Source of the DNA: Saprospiraceae bacterium
GTDB taxonomy: Bacteria > Bacteroidota > Bacteroidia > Chitinophagales > Saprospiraceae
Length of the DNA stretch: 64,000 bases
Assembly (NCBI GenBank): GCA_020627705.1
Contig: JAHDGJ010000021.1
Coordinates: forward strand, 1 to 64,000
Direction of reading: 5' to 3'
Below the pieces are notes generated by a model. That model had not been told where the DNA came from, searched no databases, and worked only from the letters and a program-made list of their open reading frames with translations. A program made the position numbers and the translations under genes. This document shows, one piece after another, positions 52,732 to 61,889 of the stretch. Position 1 is the first letter of the stretch; each line of letters opens with the position of its first letter.

Positions 52732-54312
52732 ATGGTAAGAATAGGAGACAGACGGCTCGTATTACGAGATTTTGAAAAAGTTTTGTTCAATAAAGAAGAA
52801 GTTACTTTAGATGCGAATGCTCTAAAAAAAGTAGAGGAATGTTATCAATTCTTAAAAGAATTTGCTTCTGACAAAGTTATTTATGGCATCAACACTGGTT
52901 TTGGTCCTATGGCTCAATACAAAATCGAGGATGATAAATGCATTCAATTGCAATACAACTTGATTAGAAGCCATTGCTCTGGTATGGGAAATGCCTTTGA
53001 TGATACGTATATTCAAGCTGCTATGCTTTGCCAATTAAACACGATGATGTTGGCACATTCTGGTATTGATAAACAAGTTCCTGAATTAATTTGTACGTTG
53101 ATCAATGAAAAAATTTGTCCTGTTGTTTTTGAACATGGTGGTGTTGGTGCCAGTGGCGATCTTGTTCAGTTAGCACACTTGGCATTGGGTTATATTGGCG
53201 AAGGTGATGTCTTTTATGAAGGCAAAAAACAAAGCTGTGCAGACGTATTAAAAAACAAGGCTATTCAACCTTTGGAAATACAAATGCGAGAAGGCTTATC
53301 ATTGATGAATGGGACTTCTGTCATGACAGGAGTAGGCTTTGTTAATGCTAGCCTTGCTAAGAATTTATTGGCTTGGTCGATTACAGCATCTGCAATGCTC
53401 AACGAAATTGTATGTGCTTATGACGATCACTTATCCAAAGAATTGAACTATGCCAAAAAGCACACAGGACAGCGTGCTATTGCCGATATTTTGAGAAGTA
53501 TTTTGAAAGATAGTGCTTTGACAGAAAACCGTCAAGAACATCTTTATAATACAGAAGTAAAAGAAACGGTAATCAAAAAGAAAGTACAAGAGTATTATTC
53601 ATTGCGTTGCTTACCTCAAATTTTAGGTCCTATCTATGATGCCTTGCACCAAACGATACAAACCCTAGAGAATGAGGCAAACTCGGTGAACGATAATCCA
53701 ATTATTGATGTGGCGACACAAAATGTTTATCATGGAGGAAACTTCCACGGTGACTACGTTTCTTTATCAATGGATCATCTTCGTTTAGCGGTTACCAAGC
53801 TATCCATGTTGGCAGAACGCCAATTGAACTTCTTATTGAATCACAAGATAAATGACATCTTGCCTCCATTTGTTAACTTAGGAGAGTTAGGATTCAATTT
53901 TGGAGTACAAGGGGCTCAATTTACCGCTACCTCAACAACAGCAGAGAACCAAATGCTTTCTAATTCTATGTATGTTCATAGTATCCCCAACAACAACGAT
54001 AATCAAGATATCGTCAGTATGGGAACCAATTCTTCTTCTGCTACCCGTCGAGTAATTGAAAATGCATACCAAGTATTGGCTATTGAATTTGTTGCTATTG
54101 TGCAGGCAGTAGAATATTTAGAAGTTGAAAACAAATTGAGTTCTTATACTCAATCCTTATACAAAGAACTAAAAGAAATTACGCCACCTTTTGTAGAAGA
54201 TACGACGATGTATGCTCGCAATACGGCAGTAAAAGAATATTTACAAAACAAACGTCTGGATATATTTGACCAACCAGAAGTGCAAAAAACGAGTCTAAAC
54301 GGTACGCATTAA
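52732..54312 (+). CDS. Tyrosine ammonia-lyase-like aromatic amino acid lyase
   Basis: The 526-residue protein belongs to the HAL/PAL/TAL family. The cofactor tripeptide Ala140-Ser141-Gly142 (GGVGASGDLVQL) forms MIO. Other marks are VIYGINTGFGPMAQYKIE, NGTSVMTGVG, NDNPIIDV and IPNNNDNQDIVSMGTNSS. The opening and the ending resemble, as far as I recall it, the tyrosine-specific enzyme of Flavobacterium johnsoniae. It should release 4-hydroxycinnamate (p-coumarate) from tyrosine, the known starter of flexirubin-type polyenes. Histidine ammonia-lyase is the alternative, but no histidine-degradation genes are near. It is the first gene of the long plus-strand cluster. Confidence 0.9.
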   Translation: MVRIGDRRLVLRDFEKVLFNKEEVTLDANALKKVEECYQFLKEFASDKVIYGINTGFGPMAQYKIEDDKCIQLQYNLIRSHCSGMGNAFDDTYIQAAMLCQLNTMMLAHSGIDKQVPELICTLINEKICPVVFEHGGVGASGDLVQLAHLALGYIGEGDVFYEGKKQSCADVLKNKAIQPLEIQMREGLSLMNGTSVMTGVGFVNASLAKNLLAWSITASAMLNEIVCAYDDHLSKELNYAKKHTGQRAIADILRSILKDSALTENRQEHLYNTEVKETVIKKKVQEYYSLRCLPQILGPIYDALHQTIQTLENEANSVNDNPIIDVATQNVYHGGNFHGDYVSLSMDHLRLAVTKLSMLAERQLNFLLNHKINDILPPFVNLGELGFNFGVQGAQFTATSTTAENQMLSNSMYVHSIPNNNDNQDIVSMGTNSSSATRRVIENAYQVLAIEFVAIVQAVEYLEVENKLSSYTQSLYKELKEITPPFVEDTTMYARNTAVKEYLQNKRLDIFDQPEVQKTSLNGTH

Positions 54313-54354
54313 TTGAAATGAAGTACCTGTACACTAAAAGAAGACAAACATAAA

Positions 54355-55104
54355 ATGACACCAGACACTCACGAGAATAAATATGCTCTAGTAACAGGAG
54401 GTTCAAGAGGAATCGGTCGTGCTATTTGCGAAAAGTTAGCGGAAATGGGTTACAACATTCTTGTTAATTACAACAGCAACAAAACAGCCGCTCAAGAAAC
54501 TGCCAAACTAGTAGAACAGTATCATGTAAAAGCAGAATTATTACAATTTGATGTTGCCAACAAAGCGCAAGTAGATGCAACATTGGTAAAATGGATGGAA
54601 GAGCACCCTGATTCGCCCATTGAGGTTTTGATTAACAATGCAGGATTTCGCAAAGATGCTTTGTTTATGTGGATGGAAGAAGAAAACTGGGATGCTGTAT
54701 TGAATGTCAATATTGCGGGTTTTTATAATGTCACCAAACCTGTATTTGGTAAAATGTTGACAAATCGCTATGGTCGTATTGTCAATGTTGTGTCTCTTTC
54801 TGGAATTAAAGGGATGCCAGGACAGACGAATTATTCAGCTGCTAAAGCGGCTATAATTGGTGCAACAAAAGCCCTCGCACAGGAAGTTGGTCGCGCCAAA
54901 ATTACGGTTAATGCTGTTGCACCAGGATTTATAAAAACAGATATGACAGAAGGTATTGAAGAAAAACAATATCGCTCCATTATTCCTCTTCGCCGCTTTG
55001 GAACTTCTGAAGAAGTTGCAGATGTTGTGGCTTTCTTAGCTTCTCCCAAGGCTTCTTATGTTACTGGTGAAGTCATCTCGATTAATGGTGGCTTACACAC
55101 TTAA
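54355..55104 (+). CDS. 3-oxoacyl-ACP reductase (FabG-like SDR)
   Basis: The 249-residue classical short-chain dehydrogenase has the NADP loop VTGGSRGIGRAI, the NNAGFR strand, the catalytic set Ser (VSLSGIKG) and Tyr-x3-Lys (YSAAKAA), and the C-terminal GEVISINGG. It should reduce the 3-keto group made by each ketosynthase round in polyene extension. It lies between the ammonia-lyase and the first ketosynthase gene, with 12 bases to the latter. Confidence 0.92.
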   Translation: MTPDTHENKYALVTGGSRGIGRAICEKLAEMGYNILVNYNSNKTAAQETAKLVEQYHVKAELLQFDVANKAQVDATLVKWMEEHPDSPIEVLINNAGFRKDALFMWMEEENWDAVLNVNIAGFYNVTKPVFGKMLTNRYGRIVNVVSLSGIKGMPGQTNYSAAKAAIIGATKALAQEVGRAKITVNAVAPGFIKTDMTEGIEEKQYRSIIPLRRFGTSEEVADVVAFLASPKASYVTGEVISINGGLHT

Positions 55105-55116
55105 TTATATGAACAA

Positions 55117-56343
55117 ATGAATAGAGTTGTAATAACAGGAATGGGAATTTACTCTTGTTTAGGTGCTAACTTAGAAGAGGTAAAGAATTCACTGTATGCA
55201 GGCAAATCTGGCATCGGTATTGATCCCATTCGTACAGAAATGGGCTATCGCTCTGCTTTGACAGGAATCTTACCTGAGCCTAATCTAAAGAAAATGCTGA
55301 AGCGTAGAATGCGTGTGGGAATGGGACAGGAAAGTCGTTACGCTTATATGGCAACAATAGAGGCTTTACAAATGGCAGGTATTGATGATGCTTTTTTAGA
55401 TAGTCATATTATTGGTCTTTTGTATGGTAACGATAGTACCGCTCAATCAGTAATAGAGGGAATTGATAAGTTGCGAGAAGTCAAAGATACTACCTTGATG
55501 GGATCTGGCAATATTTTCAAATCCATGAACTCAACTATCAACATGAACCTGTCTACGATATTCAGGCTCAAAGGCATCAATTTTACCATTAGTGCTGCTT
55601 GTGCCAGTGGTTCTCATGCTATTGGATTGGGATATATGTTCATCAAACAAGGTTTGCAAAGTATGGTTGTCTGTGGCGGTGCACAAGAAGTCAATGCCAA
55701 TGCAATGGGTAGTTTTGATGGCTTAGGGGCTTTTTCTGTGCAAATGGATGATCCTACCAAGGCTTCTAGACCTTTTGATGCTGGTAGAGACGGATTAGTT
55801 CCTAGTGGGGGTGGTGCCACTGTCATTTTAGAAAGTTATGAGTCTGCTATTGCACGAGGTGCAACTATTTTGGCGGAAGTAATCGGATATGGTTTCTCTT
55901 CTAATGGACTGCATATCTCTCAACCTAGTGTAGAGGGACCCGCTCGTTCTCTTAGAATGGCATTGGATCAAGCTAATGTTGCCCCTTCTGATATTGACTA
56001 TATTAATGCCCATGCAACATCTACACCTCTAGGAGATAAGCACGAAGCAATGGCAATTAGTTCTGTGTTTGGAGGCGATAACTGCCCTTATGTAAGTTCT
56101 ACCAAATCTATGACAGGACACGAATGCTGGATGGCTGGAGCAAGTGAAATTGTTTATAGTTTGCTTATGATGCAAAACTCTTTTATTGCACCTAATATCA
56201 ACTTAGAAAATGTAGCCGAAGAAGCTAAACCTCTTAATTTGGCAACAACAACAATAAACCATGATATAGATACATTCTTATCCAATTCTTTTGGGTTTGG
56301 AGGTACTAATTCATCATTAATCATCAGAAAATTCAAACAATAA
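55117..56343 (+). CDS. Beta-ketoacyl-ACP synthase 1 (KAS II-like)
   Basis: The 408-residue protein has the full Cys-His-His triad: Cys162 in SAACASGSHAIGLG, His in NAHATSTPLGD and His in TKSMTGHECWMAGAS. The end FGFGGTNSSLII is typical of FabF. It should extend the starter chain on ACP with malonyl units. The ACP gene starts two bases after its stop. It is one of three ketosynthases here with an intact triad. Confidence 0.93.
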   Translation: MNRVVITGMGIYSCLGANLEEVKNSLYAGKSGIGIDPIRTEMGYRSALTGILPEPNLKKMLKRRMRVGMGQESRYAYMATIEALQMAGIDDAFLDSHIIGLLYGNDSTAQSVIEGIDKLREVKDTTLMGSGNIFKSMNSTINMNLSTIFRLKGINFTISAACASGSHAIGLGYMFIKQGLQSMVVCGGAQEVNANAMGSFDGLGAFSVQMDDPTKASRPFDAGRDGLVPSGGGATVILESYESAIARGATILAEVIGYGFSSNGLHISQPSVEGPARSLRMALDQANVAPSDIDYINAHATSTPLGDKHEAMAISSVFGGDNCPYVSSTKSMTGHECWMAGASEIVYSLLMMQNSFIAPNINLENVAEEAKPLNLATTTINHDIDTFLSNSFGFGGTNSSLIIRKFKQ

Positions 56344-56344
56344 A

Positions 56345-56611
56345 ATGGAAAGAGCAAAGATAATTGAGACCACAAATCGTTTTTTGATTGACGAATTTGA
56401 GGTTGATCCTGATGACATCATTTTGGATGAAAACTTACACGAAACATTAGATTTAGACAGTTTAGATTACGTAGATTTGGTTGTAGTGATACAAAATCAC
56501 TTTGGTTTCAAATTAACAGCAGAAGATTTCAAAGGTGTTGATACGTTTGAGGACTTTTACACTATGATTGAAACTCATTTGCACAAATTTACACAAGAAA
56601 ACGCATCGTAA
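56345..56611 (+). CDS. Acyl carrier protein 1
   Basis: This 88-residue protein has the DSL motif with attachment Ser39 (LDLDSLDYVDL). The sequence is acidic and four-helical. It starts two bases after the ketosynthase stop, so it is probably the carrier used by that enzyme. The phosphopantetheinyl transferase at 51625 is its likely activator. Confidence 0.92.
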   Translation: MERAKIIETTNRFLIDEFEVDPDDIILDENLHETLDLDSLDYVDLVVVIQNHFGFKLTAEDFKGVDTFEDFYTMIETHLHKFTQENAS

Positions 56612-56617
56612 AGAAAT

Positions 56618-57565
56618 ATGGCTTCTTGGAAAGGAAAAACTAGGGGTGGGCTATTAGGATATAAAATTTTCGTTTTTATCTTAAAAAATCTGGGGCTTCG
56701 AGCGGCTTATCTGCTCTTAGTCTTTGTCTCATTCTATTTCGTTCTATTTGCTCCAACCTCTACCAAGGCAATTTATTCTTTCTTTAGAAAACGTCTAAAA
56801 AAAGGAAGATTACCTAGTGCATGGGCTGTTTATAGAACCTATTTTTCTTTTGGACAAGCCTTAATTGATCGTACAGCAGTATTGGCTGGGCAGAATCATA
56901 AGTTTACATACTACTTTGATGGGATTGAGCATTTGCAAACCATTGCCGAAGAAGGCAACGGAGGCGTACTAATCAGTTGCCATGGAGGAAATTGGTCAAT
57001 GGCTGGTAGTATGTTGGAAGATAGTGTGGGAGATCATGCACGTGTTAACATCGTCATGCTGGAAGCAGAGCATCAAAAAATCAAAGCATTCCTAGATCGC
57101 ATTCAAGTCAAACAAGCAGCAAATATTATTGGTATTGGAGATGATTTTTCTCATATTATCAAAATGGGTACTGCTTTAAGGAATGGTGAAATTCTTTGTA
57201 TGCACGGAGATCGTTTTTTGCCTGGTGCAGAAACAGTAGTCGTCGATTTCTTTGGCGAAAAGGCTCATTTGCCAGCTGGACCATTTCAGCTGATTACGCG
57301 AATGAAGGTACCTTATACCATTGTTTTTGCCTTTAAGGAAACGGTTAGTCATTATCACTTTTACTCCACACCACCATTTAAGGATTCCACATCCGTACAA
57401 GATGCCGCTCAATACTTTGCAACTAGTGTAGAAGAAAAAATTCGATTATACCCATATCAATGGTACAATTTTTATGATTTTTGGGCTGTCCCTGACACAC
57501 CTACCCAAACTTCTTCTAGACGAAAACGCAATAACACAAAAAAAAAGCAAGCAAGTAATGGATAA
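56618..57565 (+). CDS. LpxL/HtrB-type lipid acyltransferase
   Basis: The 315-residue protein has an N-terminal membrane helix (LRAAYLLLVFVSFYFVLFAP) and the acyltransferase core SCHGGNWSMAGSML, then the later MHGDRFLPGAETVVV and FQLITRMKVPYT segments. Members move acyl groups from ACP to lipids at the inner membrane. The HGGNW motif here is followed by Ser, where the HX4(D/E) form would have an acid. It is therefore odd and may use another residue. It overlaps the next gene by eight bases. It probably attaches the polyene or a fatty acid to the lipid head. Confidence 0.85.
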   Translation: MASWKGKTRGGLLGYKIFVFILKNLGLRAAYLLLVFVSFYFVLFAPTSTKAIYSFFRKRLKKGRLPSAWAVYRTYFSFGQALIDRTAVLAGQNHKFTYYFDGIEHLQTIAEEGNGGVLISCHGGNWSMAGSMLEDSVGDHARVNIVMLEAEHQKIKAFLDRIQVKQAANIIGIGDDFSHIIKMGTALRNGEILCMHGDRFLPGAETVVVDFFGEKAHLPAGPFQLITRMKVPYTIVFAFKETVSHYHFYSTPPFKDSTSVQDAAQYFATSVEEKIRLYPYQWYNFYDFWAVPDTPTQTSSRRKRNNTKKKQASNG

Positions 57566-58016
57566 TACAAATTCCCCCACAGTGCCTTTAGTTACTGGCG
57601 ATTCGGTTCTTCAGATGATTCCTCAAAAACCGCCAATGGCAATGATTGACACCATCCTAGCAGTTGATGCGCAAAAAGCGGTTGCTGCCTTAACAATTAA
57701 GGAGGATAATGTCTTTTGCGAAGAAGGTCTTTTTCAAGCACCAGGCTTATCAGAAAATATTGCCCAAACTGCTGCTGCACAAGTTGGTTATTTGTCTAGT
57801 CTAGCAGGGGAGAAGCCTCCTGTTGGGTTTATTGGGGCAATTAAAAATCTAACTATTGAGCAGCTTCCTAAAATTGGAGACCAGTTAGTTACTGAAATAG
57901 AAATCGAACATGAGATCATGAATTTCACTTTAATTAATGGCGTTTCTAAAGTAGGGGATCAAGTAATGGCTAAATGCCAAATGAAAATTTTCATTGCAGA
58001 CACGGAACAAGCATAA
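57558..58016 (+). CDS. Hotdog 3-hydroxyacyl-ACP dehydratase (ApeP-like)
   Basis: The start at 57558 gives 152 residues and overlaps the acyltransferase by eight bases. The fold is hotdog, with MIPQKPPMAMIDTILAVD, FQAPGLSENIAQTAAAQVGY and VGFIGAIKNLTIEQLPKIGD. This pattern matches the dehydratases of aryl polyene clusters more closely than FabZ. It should carry out the dehydration step of extension, working beside the FabZ-like gene at 110. Two bases separate its stop from the thioesterase start. Confidence 0.85.
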   Translation: MDNTNSPTVPLVTGDSVLQMIPQKPPMAMIDTILAVDAQKAVAALTIKEDNVFCEEGLFQAPGLSENIAQTAAAQVGYLSSLAGEKPPVGFIGAIKNLTIEQLPKIGDQLVTEIEIEHEIMNFTLINGVSKVGDQVMAKCQMKIFIADTEQA

Positions 58017-58018
58017 CT

Positions 58019-58477
58019 ATGAAAACCATTCGGAGAGGCAAACGAAGACGTATTACAGGAAAAACACTTCAACATACTTTTGAGCAACCTATTAAATTTA
58101 GCGAAGTAGATTCTATGGCTGTTGTATGGCATGGACACTATGTTCGTTTTTTTGAAGATGGTCGAGAAGCTTGGGGCAAAAAATACGGTATCACGTATTT
58201 AGATGTTAAAAATAATAACTTCCTAATTCCTATTGTAAGCATGCGCTGTGAACACATGAATCCATTGGAATATGGCGATACGGCTATTATCGAAACAACA
58301 TTTATTGACACTCCTGCTGCAAAGCTTTTCTTTGATTATAAAATTTATCGCAAAAGTGATGGTGCGCTCTCTGCTACAGGGGAAACAACACAGGTATTTT
58401 TAGACGAAAATCGGGAATTGTATTTGGCTGTTCCTACATTTTATGAAGAGTGGAAACAAAAGTGGGGATTGCTTTAA
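58019..58477 (+). CDS. Hotdog thioesterase (4-hydroxybenzoyl-CoA thioesterase type)
   Basis: The ATG at 58019 gives 152 residues. The catalytic Asp region reads IKFSEVDSMAVVWHGHYVRF, followed by FEDGREAWGKKYG, the signature of the YbgC/4HBT family. It could release chains from ACP or edit wrongly loaded ACPs. It sits two bases after the dehydratase gene, inside the cluster. Confidence 0.88.
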   Translation: MKTIRRGKRRRITGKTLQHTFEQPIKFSEVDSMAVVWHGHYVRFFEDGREAWGKKYGITYLDVKNNNFLIPIVSMRCEHMNPLEYGDTAIIETTFIDTPAAKLFFDYKIYRKSDGALSATGETTQVFLDENRELYLAVPTFYEEWKQKWGLL

Positions 58478-58523
58478 AAACAACCCTCTACTCTTGGAAT
58501 CAAACTGTCACTAAGTATACTAA

Positions 58524-59690
58524 ATGAAAAAAACACCTATCTATATTATTGCTGACAATATTATTTCTTCCTTGGGGTTTACAACAAAAGCCAACTGGAA
58601 GAAAATTGTTGCTGAACAAACGGGCGTAACCTGCCACCATGACCCTTCTATTTATCCTACTCCTGTTTGGATTTCTAAAATACAAGAGGATATTTTAGCA
58701 ACAAAGGCAGCTCAACAGCTTCAATCCGCAGCACAGTATTCTAAATTAGAGCAATTGTTTTTGCTATCTATCTTAGATGCAACGTCCAATGTTTCTGTAG
58801 ATTTGACGGCAGAAGATACATTAATTATTGTGGCTTCTACTAAAGGCAATATTGATTTGCTAGAGCATAAAAACAGAGGAAAATTTCCTAAAGAAAGGGT
58901 GCAGCTGGGAAGCTTAGCAAAACAAGTTCAGCTTTATTTTAAGAATCCTAATACGCCGTTGGTTGTTTGTAATGCTTGCATTTCAGGTGTTTTAGCCATG
59001 GATGTTGCCAAACGATTATTAAGAAAAAAGAAATACAAGAACATCGTTGTTACAGGTGGTGATTTAATTTCAGAATTTACTTTATCTGGGTTTCAATCTT
59101 TCAAGGCAATGAGCAATGCGCCCTGCAAACCTTATGACAAAAATCGGATAGGTATCAATCTAGGAGAAGGGATTGGAACGGTAGTGCTAAGTACCAATAA
59201 ACCAGCCCATCAGAACGAAGTTATTACTATAGACGGTGGTGCTTCGTCCAACGATGCCAACCATATTTCAGGACCATCAAGAACAGGAGATGGTTTGTTT
59301 ATTGCCATTAATAAGGCACTAAAGGATGCCCATTGTCCTAAAGAAGAAATTGACTATATGTCTATGCACGGAACGGCTACTCCTTATAACGATGAAATGG
59401 AATCAAAAGCAATTGCATTAGCCAATTTGCAAGAAGTTCCTCTAAACAGCCTAAAAGGCTATATTGGACATACCTTGGGTGCTGCGGGGCTTATTGAAAG
59501 CATTGTAGCCATTCAATCTTTGAAAGATAATTTACTCTATCGTTCTCTAGGATTTGAAGAACTAGGTGTTCCAAAGAAAATAAATGTCATTGAGAAAACA
59601 AGCTCCAAGCCTTTACAAAAATGCCTTAAAACAGCGTCTGGTTTTGGTGGTTGTAATGCTGCTATGATTTTTTCAAAATCATCAACTTAA
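58524..59690 (+). CDS. Beta-ketoacyl-ACP synthase 2
   Basis: The 388-residue protein is shorter and more diverged than the first ketosynthase but keeps the triad: Cys152 in VVCNACISGVLAM, His in MHGTATPYND and His in GYIGHTLGAAGLIES. It ends in GFGGCNAAMIF. It is adjacent to a truncated ketosynthase-fold gene six bases downstream, and the two may form a heterodimer. It likely extends or condenses a specific chain in the pathway. Confidence 0.9.
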   Translation: MKKTPIYIIADNIISSLGFTTKANWKKIVAEQTGVTCHHDPSIYPTPVWISKIQEDILATKAAQQLQSAAQYSKLEQLFLLSILDATSNVSVDLTAEDTLIIVASTKGNIDLLEHKNRGKFPKERVQLGSLAKQVQLYFKNPNTPLVVCNACISGVLAMDVAKRLLRKKKYKNIVVTGGDLISEFTLSGFQSFKAMSNAPCKPYDKNRIGINLGEGIGTVVLSTNKPAHQNEVITIDGGASSNDANHISGPSRTGDGLFIAINKALKDAHCPKEEIDYMSMHGTATPYNDEMESKAIALANLQEVPLNSLKGYIGHTLGAAGLIESIVAIQSLKDNLLYRSLGFEELGVPKKINVIEKTSSKPLQKCLKTASGFGGCNAAMIFSKSST

Positions 59691-59696
59691 CACGCC

Positions 59697-60260
59697 ATGA
59701 AACAAACAACAACCTATCCTTGCTGTGAAATAAAAGCAGGAACAATTAACATAAATGGGCGGGTTATTTATGAAAACACAGCCCTCCCATTTCCTAAATT
59801 TATAAAAGGAGCTTATAAGGAATTTGAATTAAACTATCCTAAGTTTCATAAAATGGATCGTTTGTGCAAACTAGCCTTTGTAGCAGCACATTTTTTACTA
59901 AAGGATGGACAATTGGATGGATACGCTCCCGAAGAAATCGGAGTAGTCATGGCCAATTCTAATTCTACCTTACACACAGATTCTAAATACACCGACTCTA
60001 TAAAAGATAGAGATAACTATTTTCCTAGTCCTGCTGTTTTTGTATACACCTTACCCAATATCATGGTGGGTGAAATTTGCATCAAATACAATATAAAAGG
60101 AGAATCTGTTTTTTTTGTTAGCAACCAATTTGATAAGGAAATGCTACTAGAATACAGCCAAGATATGTTACAAACCGAAACGGCTAAAATATGTTTAACA
60201 GGCTGGGTAGATTATACAGATGAAGATTATCACGCTATCTTGTACCTTGTAAATGAATAG
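59697..60260 (+). CDS. Truncated ketosynthase-fold protein without catalytic Cys
   Basis: The 187-residue protein has only about the first half of a ketosynthase fold: GQLDGYAPEEIGVVMANSNS followed by SPAVFVYTLPNIMVGEIC and the strand FFVSNQFDKEMLL. No active-site cysteine motif is present, nor the His motifs. Short proteins of this type occur in flexirubin-type clusters, so this does not look like a recent deletion. It may act as a partner that shapes chain length for the preceding ketosynthase. The next 119 bases hold no gene. Confidence 0.75.
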   Translation: MKQTTTYPCCEIKAGTININGRVIYENTALPFPKFIKGAYKEFELNYPKFHKMDRLCKLAFVAAHFLLKDGQLDGYAPEEIGVVMANSNSTLHTDSKYTDSIKDRDNYFPSPAVFVYTLPNIMVGEICIKYNIKGESVFFVSNQFDKEMLLEYSQDMLQTETAKICLTGWVDYTDEDYHAILYLVNE

Positions 60261-60379
60261 CCCTTTAATAAGCTTTTGCACTTTTTTAAAAAGCTGTTTG
60301 GAGTCAATAAATAACAGAATAGAAATAACAAAAAACCAAATGTAAGATATTGGTTCTTACAATAATAAAATTTTAGAAA

Positions 60380-60640
60380 ATGGAAGAGTTAATCGAAAAA
60401 CTAAAAGTTCAAATTATTAAACAATTGAATCTAGAGGATGTAGAACCAGATGAAATTGACCCTAATGAGATGCTTTTTGATGCCAATGGAGAATTGGGCT
60501 TAGATTCTATTGATGCTTTAGAACTAATTGTACTTTTAGATAAGGAATATGGCATCAAAATCAAAAACCAAGACGAAGGAAAAAAAATCTTTCACTCATT
60601 AAACACAATGGCTGAGTATATTTTACAACACCAAAATTAA
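60380..60640 (+). CDS. Acyl carrier protein 2
   Basis: This 86-residue acidic four-helix protein carries the DSI form of the phosphopantetheine motif, Ser43 in LGLDSIDALEL. It precedes the third ketosynthase gene by 13 bases. The two ACPs differ clearly in sequence, so they may serve different stages or different ketosynthases. Confidence 0.92.
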   Translation: MEELIEKLKVQIIKQLNLEDVEPDEIDPNEMLFDANGELGLDSIDALELIVLLDKEYGIKIKNQDEGKKIFHSLNTMAEYILQHQN

Positions 60641-60653
60641 AAGGATTTAATTA

Positions 60654-61862
60654 ATGGCTAAGCGCATTTTTATAACTGGAATCGGGATTATTTCTGCCAT
60701 TGGCAAAAATACCTCTGAAACATTATCGAACATCAAATCTGCCAGTTCAGGTGTTGGAGAAATTCAATATTTGCAAACAGTACACAAAGGCAAACTTCCT
60801 CTGTGTGAAGTCAAGTATGATAATCAACAGCTTTGCGCATTGGCCAATATAGATCCTCAAACACGTATTACGAGAACAAGTTTGTTAGGAATTATTGCCG
60901 CACAGGAGGCTTGGCGTTCGGCTGGAAGTCCCGTTTTGGGCGATGGTAGAACAGGCGTTTTTTCTGGTAATACAGTCGGTGGAATGGATAAAACAGAGCA
61001 CTTCTATGCGGATTTCATGGAAGATGAACAAGCTGGAGATGTCCAAACGATGCTAACGCACGAATGTGCCGAAAGTACAGAGCGAATTGCAGACAGTTTG
61101 GGTGCAACAGGAATGGTGTCTACGATTAGTACCGCCTGTTCTTCTTCTGCCAATACCATCATGCTTGGAGCTCGAATGATTAAACATGGTTTATTGGATC
61201 GTGCCATTGTTGGGGGAGTAGATGCCTTGACAAAATTTACTGTCAATGGTTTTAATGTTTTACAGATATTGGATGAAGCCTATAGTCAACCTTTTGATGA
61301 AAATCGACGTGGATTAAATTTAGGGGAAGGAGCTGGTTTTATTGTTTTGGAAGCTGAAGGCATTGCCAAAGAAGCCCATATTTTAGGCGAACTAGTTGGT
61401 TATGCCAATAGCAATGACGCTTACCATCAAACAGCCTCTTCTCCTGATGGAACAGGCGCCTTTTTAGCCATGAAAGGAGCCTTAGATGTTGCACAGATAG
61501 AGCCTAGTCAAATTGACTATGTTAATGTTCATGGAACAGGGACGCCCAACAATGACTTGTCTGAAGGCATTGCTATGCAGCGCCTTTTTGGTAAGAATAT
61601 GCCTAAGTTTAGTTCTACAAAAGCCTTTACAGGGCATACTTTAGGGGCTTCTGGGGGCGTAGAAGCAGTATTGTCTGTTTTAGCCTTACAACATAAAATC
61701 ATTTACCCTAACTTGAGGTTCGAAACCCCCATTGAGGCTTTAGGAGGAACAATGATCCCTGAAACAGAACTGCTCGAAAATCAAGAATTAAACTACATTT
61801 TATCCAATTCTTTTGGTTTTGGAGGCAACACCTCTTCATTGGTTTTCAAAGCCTACCAATAA
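60654..61862 (+). CDS. Beta-ketoacyl-ACP synthase 3 (KAS II-like)
   Basis: The 402-residue protein has an intact triad: Cys162 in STACSSSANTIMLG, His in NVHGTGTPNND and His in TKAFTGHTLGASGGVEA, with a C-terminal FGFGGNTSSLVF. It pairs with the Cys-less partner encoded 27 bases downstream, the arrangement of ketosynthase and chain-length factor in aryl polyene and type II polyketide systems. Confidence 0.93.
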   Translation: MAKRIFITGIGIISAIGKNTSETLSNIKSASSGVGEIQYLQTVHKGKLPLCEVKYDNQQLCALANIDPQTRITRTSLLGIIAAQEAWRSAGSPVLGDGRTGVFSGNTVGGMDKTEHFYADFMEDEQAGDVQTMLTHECAESTERIADSLGATGMVSTISTACSSSANTIMLGARMIKHGLLDRAIVGGVDALTKFTVNGFNVLQILDEAYSQPFDENRRGLNLGEGAGFIVLEAEGIAKEAHILGELVGYANSNDAYHQTASSPDGTGAFLAMKGALDVAQIEPSQIDYVNVHGTGTPNNDLSEGIAMQRLFGKNMPKFSSTKAFTGHTLGASGGVEAVLSVLALQHKIIYPNLRFETPIEALGGTMIPETELLENQELNYILSNSFGFGGNTSSLVFKAYQ

Positions 61863-61889
61863 TCCCATTACTTTTGGCAAAATTGCACT

